A stretch of 64,000 nucleotides of DNA from MED-G16 sp964467915 (lineage in GTDB: Bacteria > Bacteroidota > Bacteroidia > Cytophagales > MED-G16). The translations under genes and the position numbers were made by a program. The stretch is from the NCBI GenBank assembly GCA_964467915.1, contig CAYXSW010000005.1:12289-76288 (forward strand), in the 5' to 3' direction. Position 1 is the stretch's first letter. Every line of letters starts with the position of its first letter. Positions 7,557 to 16,158 of the stretch are shown piece after piece. Under the pieces are notes generated by a model, which was not told where the DNA came from, searched no databases, and saw nothing but the letters and a program-made list of their open reading frames with translations.

Positions 7557-8744
7557 ATGAAAAATGAAATAATACAAATGATGGTTCCTGCTGTTGGAGA
7601 ATCGATAACTGAAGTAACTATATCTTCATGGCTTAAAAAAGATGGAGAAATAGTTGAGTTAGATGAGGTAATAGCTGAGATTGATTCAGATAAAGCTACT
7701 TTTGATCTTACTGCTGAATCTACTGGTAAGTTAAAAATCGAAGCTCAAGAAGGAGAAACATTAGAAATAGGTTCCCATATATGTTCAATTGAGTTGGGAG
7801 ATTTTAATATTGAAGAAAGTAAACCAAAAAATGATGATCAAGAAAAAGACTCTGAGCCTAGTAAAGAAGATATTTTAATTGAACCAGAGTCAAAATCAAA
7901 TGTAACTCCAGTCGCTCAAAAAATAATTGATGAAAAGGGGCTAAATATTGACAGTGTTAGTGGAACAGGAATTAGAGGTAAAATAACTAAAGATGATGTA
8001 TTAAGTCTATCAAATGAACCTTCAAAAGTAGGTGATGAAGTTGTCTCTAATCAAAAAAGAGTTAAAATGACTCAGCTTAGAAAAACAATTGCCAAGAGAC
8101 TGGTAAGTGTTAAAAATGAGACTGCTATGCTCACTACTTTTAATGAGATAGATATGTCTTCTATCATGAGTCTTAGATCTAAGTATAAAGAATCTTTTAA
8201 AGAAAAGTATGGAGTAAATCTTGGTTTTATGTCCTTTTTCACAAAAGCATGCTGTATTGCATTAAAAGAATGGCCATCTATTAATGCTATGATTGATGGT
8301 GATGAAATTGTATATAATGATCACTGTGAGATCTCTATAGCCGTATCTACTCCAAAAGGTTTAGTAGTCCCTGTTATAAGGAAAGCAGATTTATTAGGAT
8401 TTGAAGATATAGAGAAAGAAGTGATTAGGCTGGCAACAAAAGCTAGAGATGGTAAGCTTTCTATAGATGAGATGCAGGGAGGAACATTCACTATTACCAA
8501 TGGTGGAATTTTTGGTTCAATGTTATCTACTCCTATAATTAATGCACCTCAGTCAGCTATCTTGGGTATGCATAACATAGTTAAACGAGGAGTTGTAGTC
8601 AATGATGAGTTGGTAATAAGACCAATTATGTTTTTAGCTATGTCATATGACCATAGAATAATAGATGGAAGAGAATCTGTTAGCTTTTTAGTAAGAGTTA
8701 AAGAGTTACTTGAAGATCCATCAAGGTTAATGTTAAAAATATAA
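7557..8744 (+). CDS. sucB: Dihydrolipoyllysine succinyltransferase (E2 of 2-oxoglutarate dehydrogenase)
   Basis: E2 transfers the succinyl group from its lipoyl arm to coenzyme A. The domains are in normal order over 395 residues: an N-terminal lipoyl domain with the modified lysine Lys46 in EIDSDKATFD, an acidic linker at about 85-115, a small E1/E3-binding domain around TPVAQKIIDEKGLNIDSVSG, and the catalytic domain ending with His366 in MSYDHRIIDGRES. One lipoyl domain and the succinyl-type active site favour SucB over pyruvate dehydrogenase E2, and the immediately upstream sucA settles it. It is the last gene of the sucAB operon, followed by a hairpin terminator. Confidence 0.97.
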   Translation: MKNEIIQMMVPAVGESITEVTISSWLKKDGEIVELDEVIAEIDSDKATFDLTAESTGKLKIEAQEGETLEIGSHICSIELGDFNIEESKPKNDDQEKDSEPSKEDILIEPESKSNVTPVAQKIIDEKGLNIDSVSGTGIRGKITKDDVLSLSNEPSKVGDEVVSNQKRVKMTQLRKTIAKRLVSVKNETAMLTTFNEIDMSSIMSLRSKYKESFKEKYGVNLGFMSFFTKACCIALKEWPSINAMIDGDEIVYNDHCEISIAVSTPKGLVVPVIRKADLLGFEDIEKEVIRLATKARDGKLSIDEMQGGTFTITNGGIFGSMLSTPIINAPQSAILGMHNIVKRGVVVNDELVIRPIMFLAMSYDHRIIDGRESVSFLVRVKELLEDPSRLMLKI

Positions 8745-8774
8745 AAAAACCTCTCAGTTAGATGAGAGGCTTTT
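8743..8774. terminator. Bidirectional intrinsic terminator after sucB
   Basis: Stem CCTCTCA (8750-8756) / TGAGAGG (8763-8769) with a 6-nt loop. On the + strand it is followed by CTTTT and would end sucAB. On the minus strand the stem is followed by a seven-U run, a better terminator than on the + strand, implying a minus-strand transcript entering from the 8776-8956 intergenic region. Confidence 0.7.
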
Positions 8775-8779
8775 ATGAT

Positions 8780-8854
8780 TTATTGATATTTTCTTTTTTT
8801 TTTAAAGATTAATTCTCCTTTTTCTGGCTTTTTAGTTTTTTCATTTAGATCCAA
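8780..8854 (-). CDS. Candidate tiny basic protein (24 aa, TTG start)
   Basis: On the minus strand an open frame closed by TAA at 8780-8782 can begin at a TTG (8852-8854) and would encode MDLNEKTKKPEKGELIFKKK followed by RKYQ. It is Lys-rich and immediately upstream of the strong minus-strand side of the sucB terminator, which needs a transcript to end. It is not recognised. There is no ATG in frame and an in-frame TAG lies just upstream, so this may be part of a non-coding transcript or simply spacer. The whole 8776-8956 interval holds no other candidate gene. Confidence 0.15.
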   Translation of the reverse strand: MDLNEKTKKPEKGELIFKKKRKYQ

Positions 8855-8956
8855 TAAAAACTAAAGTGATTGGATATAACCATTACATAGTCATAAATTT
8901 ATTTAGATTTTCTAAAAAGTTTAAGAATTACATTTTATATTGCAAAATAAATTTCA

Positions 8957-11770
8957 ATGCCTCGCGACAAGAGCATCAACTCAATTCTTATCATCGGTTC
9001 AGGTCCTATAGTTATTGGTCAAGCATGTGAATTTGACTATTCTGGATCACAAGCATCAAGGTCACTTAGAGAAGAAGGTATTGAGGTAACACTCATCAAT
9101 TCAAACCCTGCAACAATAATGACAGACTCTGTCACTGCAGATAACATATACCTAAAACCATTAACTAAAAAATCAATAATGGAGATTTTAGAGAAGCATG
9201 ATATTGATGCTGTTCTTCCGACTATGGGTGGTCAGACTGCATTAAATCTAGCTATAGAATGCGATACAGCGGGTATATGGGATAAGCATAATGTTAGAAT
9301 GATAGGTGTAAATGTAGATGCAATAAATACAACAGAAGACAGAGAACTCTTTAGACTAAAAATGAAAGAGTTAGATGTAAGTGTTTGTAATGGAGAGATA
9401 GCTAAATCATTTTTAAGAGGAAAAGAAATAGCTCAAGATATTGGATTCCCTCTTGTAATTAGACCTTCATTTACATTAGGTGGTTCAGGTGGTGGATTTG
9501 TTGAAGAAGAAAAAGATTTTGACGCTGCATTAAATCATGGTCTAAATAAATCTCCTGTACATGAGGTATTGGTTGAACAAAGTGTTCTTGGTTGGAAAGA
9601 ATATGAACTAGAACTTCTTAGAGATAATATAGGAAACGTTATAATTATCTGTTCTATAGAAAACTTTGATGCAATGGGAATTCATACTGGAGACTCAATT
9701 ACTGTGGCCCCGGCAATGACATTACCTGATACAGTATATCAGAAGATGAGAAACTTAGCAATTAAGATGATGAATGGAATTGGAGATTTTGCTGGAGGAT
9801 GTAATGTCCAATTTGCAGTTAATCCTGAGACTGATGATATGATAGGTATAGAAATTAACCCAAGAGTCTCTAGATCTTCTGCTTTAGCATCAAAAGCAAC
9901 TGGATACCCTATTGCAAAAATTGCTGCTAAACTTGCAATTGGGTATAATTTAGATGAGCTAAAAAATCAAATAACTAAGACTACTTCAGCATTTTTTGAG
10001 CCGGCATTAGATTATGTTATCGTAAAAATACCGAGATGGAATTTTGATAAATTTAAAGGCTCAGATAGAAGATTGGGTCTTCAAATGAAATCTGTTGGTG
10101 AGGCTATGGGTATTGGAAATAATTTTCAAGAGGCTCTTCAGAAAGCATGTCAATCGCTTGAAATTAAGAGAAATGGACTTGGTGCCGATGGGAGAGAACT
10201 TAAAGATCAAAATAAACTTTTAGAAAGTTTAAAAAATCCAAGTTGGAATAGGTTATTTCACATTTATGACTCTCTAAAGTTAGGTTTGCCATTTAAGACT
10301 ATTCAACAAATTACTAAAATTGATAAATGGTTTTTAAATCAGATAAATGAATTAGTTTTAATAGAAAAAGAAGCTCAAAATTATGATCTAGAAACTCTTC
10401 CTAGAAGTACTCTAAAATTAATGAAGGAAAAAGGATATGCTGATAGACAAATTGCTCATCTTCTAAGTTGTCTCGAAAGTGAAATTTTCAACAAAAGGAT
10501 TGATCTAAATATTAAAAGGAATTATAAACTAGTTGACACCTGTGCTGCAGAATTTGAGGCTAAAACTCCTTATTACTATTCTACTTTTGGTGATGAAAAT
10601 GAATCTAAATCATCAGATAAAGAGAAGGTTATTGTAATAGGATCAGGTCCTAATCGAATTGGGCAAGGTATTGAATTTGATTATAGTTGTGTTCACGGAG
10701 TTTTAGCTGCAAAAGAGTGTGGATACGAAACAATTATGATTAATTGTAATCCCGAAACTGTATCTACAGATTTTGATGTAGCTGATAAGCTATATTTTGA
10801 ACCAGTTTTTTGGGAACATTTATATGAAATAATTTTACATGAGAAACCTATAGGTGTAATTGTTCAGTTGGGTGGACAGACTGCTTTAAAACTTTCTGAA
10901 AAATTAAACAAATATGGCATCAAAATTTTAGGTACTTCATATGATGCTCTTGATTTAGCAGAGGATAGAGGAAGGTTCTCAGACCTTTTAAAAAAGAACA
11001 AAATACCATATCCTGAATATGGAACTATTGACTCAGCTACGGATGCAATTGAATTATCTAAAAAAATTGGGTTCCCTTTACTTGTTAGACCATCATATGT
11101 TCTTGGTGGTCAATCGATGAAAATAGTTATAAATGAAAAAGAGCTAGAAGAACATGTGGTAGATCTTATAAAGGATAAGCCTGACGGAAAAATTCTTTTA
11201 GATCATTTTTTAGAAGGTGCTATAGAGGCAGAAGCTGACGCAATTTGCGATGGTAAAAATGTGTATATTATAGGAATTATGGAACATGTTGAGCCAGCAG
11301 GCATTCACTCCGGAGATTCTAATGCAGTTTTACCTCCATACAGTTTAGGAGATTTTGTTATAAATCAAATTATAAAATATACCGAGAAGATTGCTATTGA
11401 ATTAAAAACTGTTGGCCTTATTAATATTCAGTTTGCTATAAAAGATGATAAAGTTTATATAATAGAAGCTAACCCGAGAGCATCTCGTACAGTTCCATTT
11501 ATATCTAAAGCATATAGAGAACCATATGTTAATTATGCAGTTAAGGTGTTACTAGGAAATAAGAAAGTGACTGATTTTAAAATGAATCCTCATAAAAACG
11601 GGTATTCAATAAAAGAACCGGTCTTCTCTTTTGATAAGTTTCCCAACGTGAATAAAGAGCTTGGCCCTGAAATGAAATCTACTGGTGAGTCAATATACTT
11701 TATTGATGATTTGATGGATGATTATTTTTTAGACATTTACTCCAAAAGAAATTTATATCTTAGTAAATAA
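8957..11770 (+). CDS. carB: Carbamoyl-phosphate synthase large subunit, without the C-terminal allosteric domain
   Basis: CarB uses ammonia from CarA-bound glutamine, bicarbonate and two ATP to make carbamoyl phosphate for pyrimidine and arginine synthesis. The two homologous ATP-grasp halves are clear: the first opens SILIIGSGPIVIGQACEFDY and holds GIEINPRVSRSSALASKATG; the second opens VIVIGSGPNRIGQGIEFDYS and holds IIEANPRASRTVPFISK. Family members such as E. coli CarB are about 1070 residues and end in an MGS-like allosteric domain of roughly 130 residues; this protein stops at 937, right after the second synthetase half. The absence looks natural, since the frame is intact and the next gene starts at the stop codon. 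carA is not in the window. Confidence 0.96.
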   Translation: MPRDKSINSILIIGSGPIVIGQACEFDYSGSQASRSLREEGIEVTLINSNPATIMTDSVTADNIYLKPLTKKSIMEILEKHDIDAVLPTMGGQTALNLAIECDTAGIWDKHNVRMIGVNVDAINTTEDRELFRLKMKELDVSVCNGEIAKSFLRGKEIAQDIGFPLVIRPSFTLGGSGGGFVEEEKDFDAALNHGLNKSPVHEVLVEQSVLGWKEYELELLRDNIGNVIIICSIENFDAMGIHTGDSITVAPAMTLPDTVYQKMRNLAIKMMNGIGDFAGGCNVQFAVNPETDDMIGIEINPRVSRSSALASKATGYPIAKIAAKLAIGYNLDELKNQITKTTSAFFEPALDYVIVKIPRWNFDKFKGSDRRLGLQMKSVGEAMGIGNNFQEALQKACQSLEIKRNGLGADGRELKDQNKLLESLKNPSWNRLFHIYDSLKLGLPFKTIQQITKIDKWFLNQINELVLIEKEAQNYDLETLPRSTLKLMKEKGYADRQIAHLLSCLESEIFNKRIDLNIKRNYKLVDTCAAEFEAKTPYYYSTFGDENESKSSDKEKVIVIGSGPNRIGQGIEFDYSCVHGVLAAKECGYETIMINCNPETVSTDFDVADKLYFEPVFWEHLYEIILHEKPIGVIVQLGGQTALKLSEKLNKYGIKILGTSYDALDLAEDRGRFSDLLKKNKIPYPEYGTIDSATDAIELSKKIGFPLLVRPSYVLGGQSMKIVINEKELEEHVVDLIKDKPDGKILLDHFLEGAIEAEADAICDGKNVYIIGIMEHVEPAGIHSGDSNAVLPPYSLGDFVINQIIKYTEKIAIELKTVGLINIQFAIKDDKVYIIEANPRASRTVPFISKAYREPYVNYAVKVLLGNKKVTDFKMNPHKNGYSIKEPVFSFDKFPNVNKELGPEMKSTGESIYFIDDLMDDYFLDIYSKRNLYLSK

Positions 11771-11949
11771 TGTTTAAGTTTTTACTGATAATTTTTATAA
11801 TAATTTATGTTATTTATAAGATTTCAACCTTTCTTTTTAAAACTTTTATAGGCCAGTCAATAAAAAACTTTAAAAAGAACAATAAATCAAAAAACAAAGG
11901 AATCTTAGATGAGGAGGGTGATTTTATAGATTATGAAGAAGTAGATTAA
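11770..11949 (+). CDS. Small membrane protein, DUF4834-like (59 aa)
   Basis: ATG at 11770 overlaps the last base of the carB stop (TAATG), so it is probably coupled to carB translation. The 59-residue product has one N-terminal transmembrane helix (FLLIIFIIIYVIYKI), a basic middle (KNFKKNNKSKNKG) and an acidic end, GDFIDYEEVD. This layout, with the terminal GD(F/Y)(I/V)(D/E)YEE(V/I)D, matches the small DUF4834 membrane proteins of flavobacteria as I recall them; the function is unknown. Its stop lies 17 nt before the accD ATG. Coupling on both sides and the non-random composition make it likely real. Confidence 0.7.
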   Translation: MFKFLLIIFIIIYVIYKISTFLFKTFIGQSIKNFKKNNKSKNKGILDEEGDFIDYEEVD

Positions 11950-11966
11950 ATACCTAACTTTACATC

Positions 11967-12809
11967 ATGAATTGGTTTAATAGGAAAGATAAAAATATAA
12001 ACACCCCTACATCTCAAAAAAAAGAATTACCTGATGGAATGTGGTATAAAACTCCTGGTGGTTCAGTAGTTCACATTAGAGAGCTTAAAAACAATTCATA
12101 TGTCTGTCCTGAAGATGATTACCATGTTAGGATTGGCTCTAAAGAATATTTTGAATTACTTTTTGATAACAAATCTTTTAAAGAATTAGATAGAGATCTT
12201 ACATCTTCAGACCCTCTTGGTTTTGTTGACACAAAGACATATAAAGATAGGGTTAAAAAATCAGTAAAATTAACAGGATTAAATGATGCAATTAGAACAG
12301 CTTACGGAAAACTTAATGGCAATAAAATTGTAATATCATGTATGGATTTTTCGTTTATTGGAGGTTCAATGGGTTCTGTCGTTGGAGAAAAAATTTCAAG
12401 AGCAATTGATTATTCTTTAAAAAATAAAATTCCATTAATGATAATATCTAAATCAGGAGGAGCTAGAATGATGGAATCAACATATTCACTAATGCAGATG
12501 GCAAAAACATCTGCCAAATTATCTTTATTATCTAAGAAGAAGATTCCTTATATATCATTAATGACAGATCCAACTACTGGTGGTGTATCTGCTTCTTTTG
12601 CTATGCTAGGTGATTTTAATATTGCTGAACCGGGCGCATTAATTGGATTTGCTGGACCAAGAGTTATTAAAGAAACAATTGGATCAAACCTTCCAAAAGG
12701 ATTTCAAAGATCAGAGTTTTTAGTTGATCATGGATTTTTAGATTTTATTGTAGATAGAAGAGATTTAAAGATTAAAATTTCTAAACTACTAAAGCTTCTA
12801 AAAAACTAA
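11967..12809 (+). CDS. accD: Acetyl-CoA carboxylase carboxyltransferase subunit beta
   Basis: With AccA, AccD moves the carboxyl group from biotin-BCCP to acetyl-CoA, the first step of fatty acid synthesis. The 280-residue product carries the crotonase-fold core: KIVISCMDFSFIGGSMGSVV, IPLMIISKSGGARMMEST, ISLMTDPTTGGVSASFAMLG and EPGALIGFAGPRVIKETIG. The N-terminal zinc ribbon seen in E. coli AccD (four cysteines in two CxxC pairs) is missing here: the matching region, GMWYKTPGGSVVHIRELKNN, has no CxxC, and one lone Cys follows in SYVCPEDDYHVRIGS. From memory the same replacement is seen in other flavobacterial AccD proteins. It follows the DUF4834-like gene closely; accA is not in the window. 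Confidence 0.96.
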   Translation: MNWFNRKDKNINTPTSQKKELPDGMWYKTPGGSVVHIRELKNNSYVCPEDDYHVRIGSKEYFELLFDNKSFKELDRDLTSSDPLGFVDTKTYKDRVKKSVKLTGLNDAIRTAYGKLNGNKIVISCMDFSFIGGSMGSVVGEKISRAIDYSLKNKIPLMIISKSGGARMMESTYSLMQMAKTSAKLSLLSKKKIPYISLMTDPTTGGVSASFAMLGDFNIAEPGALIGFAGPRVIKETIGSNLPKGFQRSEFLVDHGFLDFIVDRRDLKIKISKLLKLLKN

Positions 12810-12852
12810 ATTTTATTTTAAAAAAATTATATATATCAAATTTTTTCTGAAT

Positions 12853-12860
12853 TATATTTG
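12853..12860 (+). promoter_or_regulatory. Putative nqrF promoter, -7 element
   Basis: TATATTTG, an exact TAnnTTTG match, 23 nt before the GTG start of nqrF. It supports transcription of nqrF apart from accD and from the rest of the nqr genes. Confidence 0.5.
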
Positions 12861-12883
12861 TCAAAAATTTTAAAGAATTTTAA

Positions 12884-14185
12884 GTGTCTTTAACAATTGC
12901 AACATCTGTAGTAGCCTTTTCGATAGTAATACTATTACTAGTTTTTATCTTATTATTTGCTCAGTCAAAATTGGTTCAATCTGGAGATGTGAACATTGTA
13001 ATTAATGGTGATGCTGAAAATCCAATTATTACATCAGCTGGTTCTACCTTACTTTCAACTTTAGCAACTCAAAAAATGTTTTTACCATCTGCTTGTGGTG
13101 GAGGCGGTACTTGTGCAATGTGTAAATGTACAGTTTCAGAAGGAGGAGGAGATGTCCTTCCGACAGAAGTAGGTCATTTGTCAAGATCTGAAAAAGCTAA
13201 CAATGTAAGATTATCTTGTCAGGTAAAAGTTAAGCAGGATATGAATATTGAAATACCTGAAGAAATTTTTGGTATAAAAAAATGGGAATGTGAGGTTGTA
13301 TCAAACTATAATGTATCAACTTTTATTAAGGAGTTTGTTGTAAAATTACCTCCTGGAGAAACTTTAGATTTTCAATCTGGAGGTTATATTCAAATTGATG
13401 TACCTGAAACTGAAATTGATTTTAAAGATATGGATATTACTCCTCATCCTGATTTAGGGCATTCTAAAGATGTGTTTAAAGGTGATTGGGATACATTCAA
13501 TTTATGGCCACTAAAAATGAAAAATGATGAGCCAATATTTAGAGCATATTCCATGGCTAATCATCCTGCTGAAGGAAATATTATAATGTTAAACATTAGA
13601 ATAGCTACTCCTCCATGGGATAGGGTAAATAATAATTGGATGGATATAAATCCAGGCATATGTTCATCATATGTGTTCTCAAGAAAACCAGGAGATAAGA
13701 TATTCATCTCGGGGCCATATGGAGAATTTCATATAAATGAGACTCCTAGAGAAATGATTTATATTGGTGGTGGAGCTGGTATGGCGCCACTTAGATCACA
13801 CATTTTCCACTTATTTCACACTCAAAAGACAAAGAGAAAAGTTTCTTACTGGTATGGTGGAAGATCTAAGAAAGAATTATTTTACATGGATCATTTTAGG
13901 AATATTGAAAAAGAATTTAAAAACTTTAATTTTTTTGTTGGTCTTTCAGAGCCATTACCTGAAGATAATTGGTCTATAAAAAAGAAACTTGAAGATAAGA
14001 AAGATGGGTATGTTGGATTCATTCATCAAGTCTTATTTGATAATTACTTAAGTAAACATTCAGAACCTGAAGATGTTGAGTATTATCTTTGTGGACCTCC
14101 TCTAATGAATCAAGCAGTGTTACAAATGCTAGAGAATATGGGTGTCCCAGATGAAAATATCAGGTTTGATGATTTTGGAGGTTAG
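12884..14185 (+). CDS. nqrF: Na+-translocating NADH:quinone reductase subunit F
   Basis: NqrF is the NADH-oxidising subunit of the Na+-pumping NADH:quinone oxidoreductase at the cytoplasmic membrane. The 433-residue product has one N-terminal transmembrane helix (about 8-28), a 2Fe-2S ferredoxin domain with SACGGGGTCAMCKC and the fourth cysteine in RLSCQV, a FAD-binding motif RAYSMANHP, and an NADH-binding domain with YIGGGAGMAPLRSHI and YLCGPPLMN, ending FDDFGG. It starts with GTG at 12884, where the signal-anchor begins; no better ATG exists. nqrA-E, usually directly upstream, are absent here: the neighbours are accD and, converging with a 26-nt overlap, a dipeptidase gene. Confidence 0.95.
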   Translation: MSLTIATSVVAFSIVILLLVFILLFAQSKLVQSGDVNIVINGDAENPIITSAGSTLLSTLATQKMFLPSACGGGGTCAMCKCTVSEGGGDVLPTEVGHLSRSEKANNVRLSCQVKVKQDMNIEIPEEIFGIKKWECEVVSNYNVSTFIKEFVVKLPPGETLDFQSGGYIQIDVPETEIDFKDMDITPHPDLGHSKDVFKGDWDTFNLWPLKMKNDEPIFRAYSMANHPAEGNIIMLNIRIATPPWDRVNNNWMDINPGICSSYVFSRKPGDKIFISGPYGEFHINETPREMIYIGGGAGMAPLRSHIFHLFHTQKTKRKVSYWYGGRSKKELFYMDHFRNIEKEFKNFNFFVGLSEPLPEDNWSIKKKLEDKKDGYVGFIHQVLFDNYLSKHSEPEDVEYYLCGPPLMNQAVLQMLENMGVPDENIRFDDFGG

Positions 14186-15341
14186 CTTCCCAGACCCTAA
14201 AAAAGTTTTTATAACATATCTTCTCTATACTTTCTTTAGAATATCCTCTTTTCAATAAACCTTCTATTAAGTTAGGATAGTCTGAAGCATCCTTTAGTCC
14301 CCTTGGGAGAGAATTTCCAAGGCCATCAAAATCAGATCCAAAACCGATATGTTCATCCCCAACCAAGTTATTTATATGATCAATAGCATCTAAAACATCG
14401 TTTATATCTGCGAATGGGTTTTTGTCTTTAATACGTAATTCTTTATATTCTAAAACTTTAGGGTTAGAGATTTCATATTTATTTTTTAATCTCCAATTTT
14501 CTACTTCAATATCTATCTCCTTATATAATTTATTAGAATTATTATTTACAAATGATGATCCAAAATTAACTAAAATGACTCCGTTATTCTCAGATATTAA
14601 TTTTATCATCTCATCACTTACATTTCTTTCGAAACCTGGTGTTAACGATCTTGGTGAAGAATGAGATGCAATTACTGGCTTTGATGTAATTTTCATAATA
14701 TCAAAAAATGTTTCATCTGAAACATGAGAGACATCTATCATCATTCCTATATTATTCATTTCATAAATAATTTTTTTACCAAATTCACTTAATCCTCCCC
14801 ACTTCCTTTCTTCATCATATGAAGAGTCACATATTTGATTGTTTTTTGCGTGTGTTAAAGTTATATACCTGACACCTTTGTCAAAAAAAACCTTTACATT
14901 TTTAATTTCTTTTCCGATTGCTGATCCATTCTCTATACCCATTGGCAAAGAGATTTTTTGATTTTTAAAATTATCTATTACATCTTGGGGTGATAATGCA
15001 TGTTCAAAATCTTCATTAAATTCAATTATGCTTTTAACTAATTCAATCAATGAATTAGCCAGTTTAAATGCTTCGTTTGCTGATTTATCAGATGGAACAT
15101 AAATAGACATGAAAGGGGAATCTAATCCTCCACTCTTTGCCTTTGGAATATCAAAGTCTCCACTAGAATTTATTGCTAGATTAATAGTCTTTTCATTAAT
15201 TAAACCCTCTTTATGTAATCTGTATGGTAGATCTATATGACCATCTGCTATAATAATTTCTTTAGATAATTTTTGAGCTTGATCTTTCATTGTACCATTA
15301 CAAGATGTTAAAAATAATATTAAGATTATTATTTTTTTCAT
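14160..15341 (-). CDS. Membrane dipeptidase-like lipoprotein (peptidase M19)
   Basis: A 393-residue zinc dipeptidase of the renal dipeptidase (M19) family, which cleaves dipeptides including some with D-residues. A lipoprotein signal with lipobox LTSC (Cys14) places it in a periplasmic or outer membrane. Metal-ligand motifs are present: His35 and Asp37 in IADGHIDLPYR, VRYITLTHAKNNQICDSSYD, MIDVSHVSDETFFDIM, and PVIASHSSPRSLTPGFERN, and near the end HIGFGSDFDGLG. Its ATG overlaps the stop of the upstream SDR gene by 4 nt (15338-15341), so the two are translated together. Its 3' end overlaps nqrF by 26 nt. The natural substrate cannot be told from sequence. Confidence 0.9.
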   Translation of the reverse strand: MKKIIILILFLTSCNGTMKDQAQKLSKEIIIADGHIDLPYRLHKEGLINEKTINLAINSSGDFDIPKAKSGGLDSPFMSIYVPSDKSANEAFKLANSLIELVKSIIEFNEDFEHALSPQDVIDNFKNQKISLPMGIENGSAIGKEIKNVKVFFDKGVRYITLTHAKNNQICDSSYDEERKWGGLSEFGKKIIYEMNNIGMMIDVSHVSDETFFDIMKITSKPVIASHSSPRSLTPGFERNVSDEMIKLISENNGVILVNFGSSFVNNNSNKLYKEIDIEVENWRLKNKYEISNPKVLEYKELRIKDKNPFADINDVLDAIDHINNLVGDEHIGFGSDFDGLGNSLPRGLKDASDYPNLIEGLLKRGYSKESIEKICYKNFFRVWEANLQNHQT

Positions 15342-16126
15342 AAGCTTTTAGTGAAACCCCCATCCACAGGTAAATTAATTCCATTTATGTACGCTGCCTC
15401 CTTGCTACATAAGAATGAAACAGAACTAGCTATCTCCTCGGGAAGGCCAAAACGATTCATAGGAATTTTTGACTTAAATTCTTTTTCAATTTCTTTTACT
15501 GATTTATTGTGTGAATTTGCATTTTGCTCAATTAGTTTTTTTAATCTTTCAGTCATAGTAAATCCAGGTAATACATTATTTACTGTAACCCCATGTATTG
15601 CTACCTCATTTGATAATGTTTTTGCCCAACTTGCCATTGCCCATCTTACTGTATTTGAAACTCCTAAATTATCTATAGGAGATTTTACAGAGATAGATAT
15701 AATATTAACTATTCTACCAAACTCTTCCTTCTCCATGATAGGTAATAATGACTGAGTAAGAAAATGACTACAATATAAATGCATTGACATATAATTTTTA
15801 AAATTTGAAATTTTAGCTTCTGCTATTCCTCCTGGAGGAGGCCCTCCAGTGTTATTTATTAGAATAGTTGGCTTATGGTTTTTATTGAGATAGTTTTTAA
15901 ATTTTATTTTAAGATCCTCTAAATTATTAAAATCCGAAACAATATAATCATGGATTTGATCATTGCTTATACTTAACTGATTTAATGTTTTTTTTAATTT
16001 GTCTTCATCTCTTGATAATAATGTTATAGATGCTCCTTGATGAGCCAATTTTAATGCGATTGCTTTACCTATCCCCTGAGTACTACCACATACAACTGCT
16101 TTTTTACCTTTTAATGAAAGATTCAT
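15338..16126 (-). CDS. SDR-family oxidoreductase with non-standard active site
   Basis: A 262-residue short-chain dehydrogenase/reductase. The N-terminal Rossmann motif is VVCGSTQGIGKAIALKLA (TGxxxGxG variant), followed by LINNTGGPPPGG in place of the common NNAG, and the end PVDGGFTKSL is typical. The usual catalytic YxxxK is not present: the aligned stretch GVSNTVRWAMASWAKTL gives SxxxR. A subgroup of SDRs annotated 3-oxoacyl-ACP reductase-like share the TGGPP loop and this change, and their reaction is unclear. It is transcribed divergently from kynU, 32 nt away, and is coupled by a 4-nt overlap to a dipeptidase. A role beside tryptophan/kynurenine breakdown is only a contextual guess. Confidence 0.85.
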   Translation of the reverse strand: MNLSLKGKKAVVCGSTQGIGKAIALKLAHQGASITLLSRDEDKLKKTLNQLSISNDQIHDYIVSDFNNLEDLKIKFKNYLNKNHKPTILINNTGGPPPGGIAEAKISNFKNYMSMHLYCSHFLTQSLLPIMEKEEFGRIVNIISISVKSPIDNLGVSNTVRWAMASWAKTLSNEVAIHGVTVNNVLPGFTMTERLKKLIEQNANSHNKSVKEIEKEFKSKIPMNRFGLPEEIASSVSFLCSKEAAYINGINLPVDGGFTKSL

Positions 16127-16158
16127 GTTTTCTTTTCTTTATTAATTATATTCAATAT

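Noticed and set aside
8852..8883. ATG-started small ORF on the minus strand beginning at 8883
   Set aside because: The frame meets a TAA after about a dozen codons; only the TTG-started frame reaches the terminator.
16030..16158. Upstream extension of kynU
   Set aside because: The added residues run into the divergent SDR gene and do not match kynureninase; the ATG at 16159 starts the conserved part.
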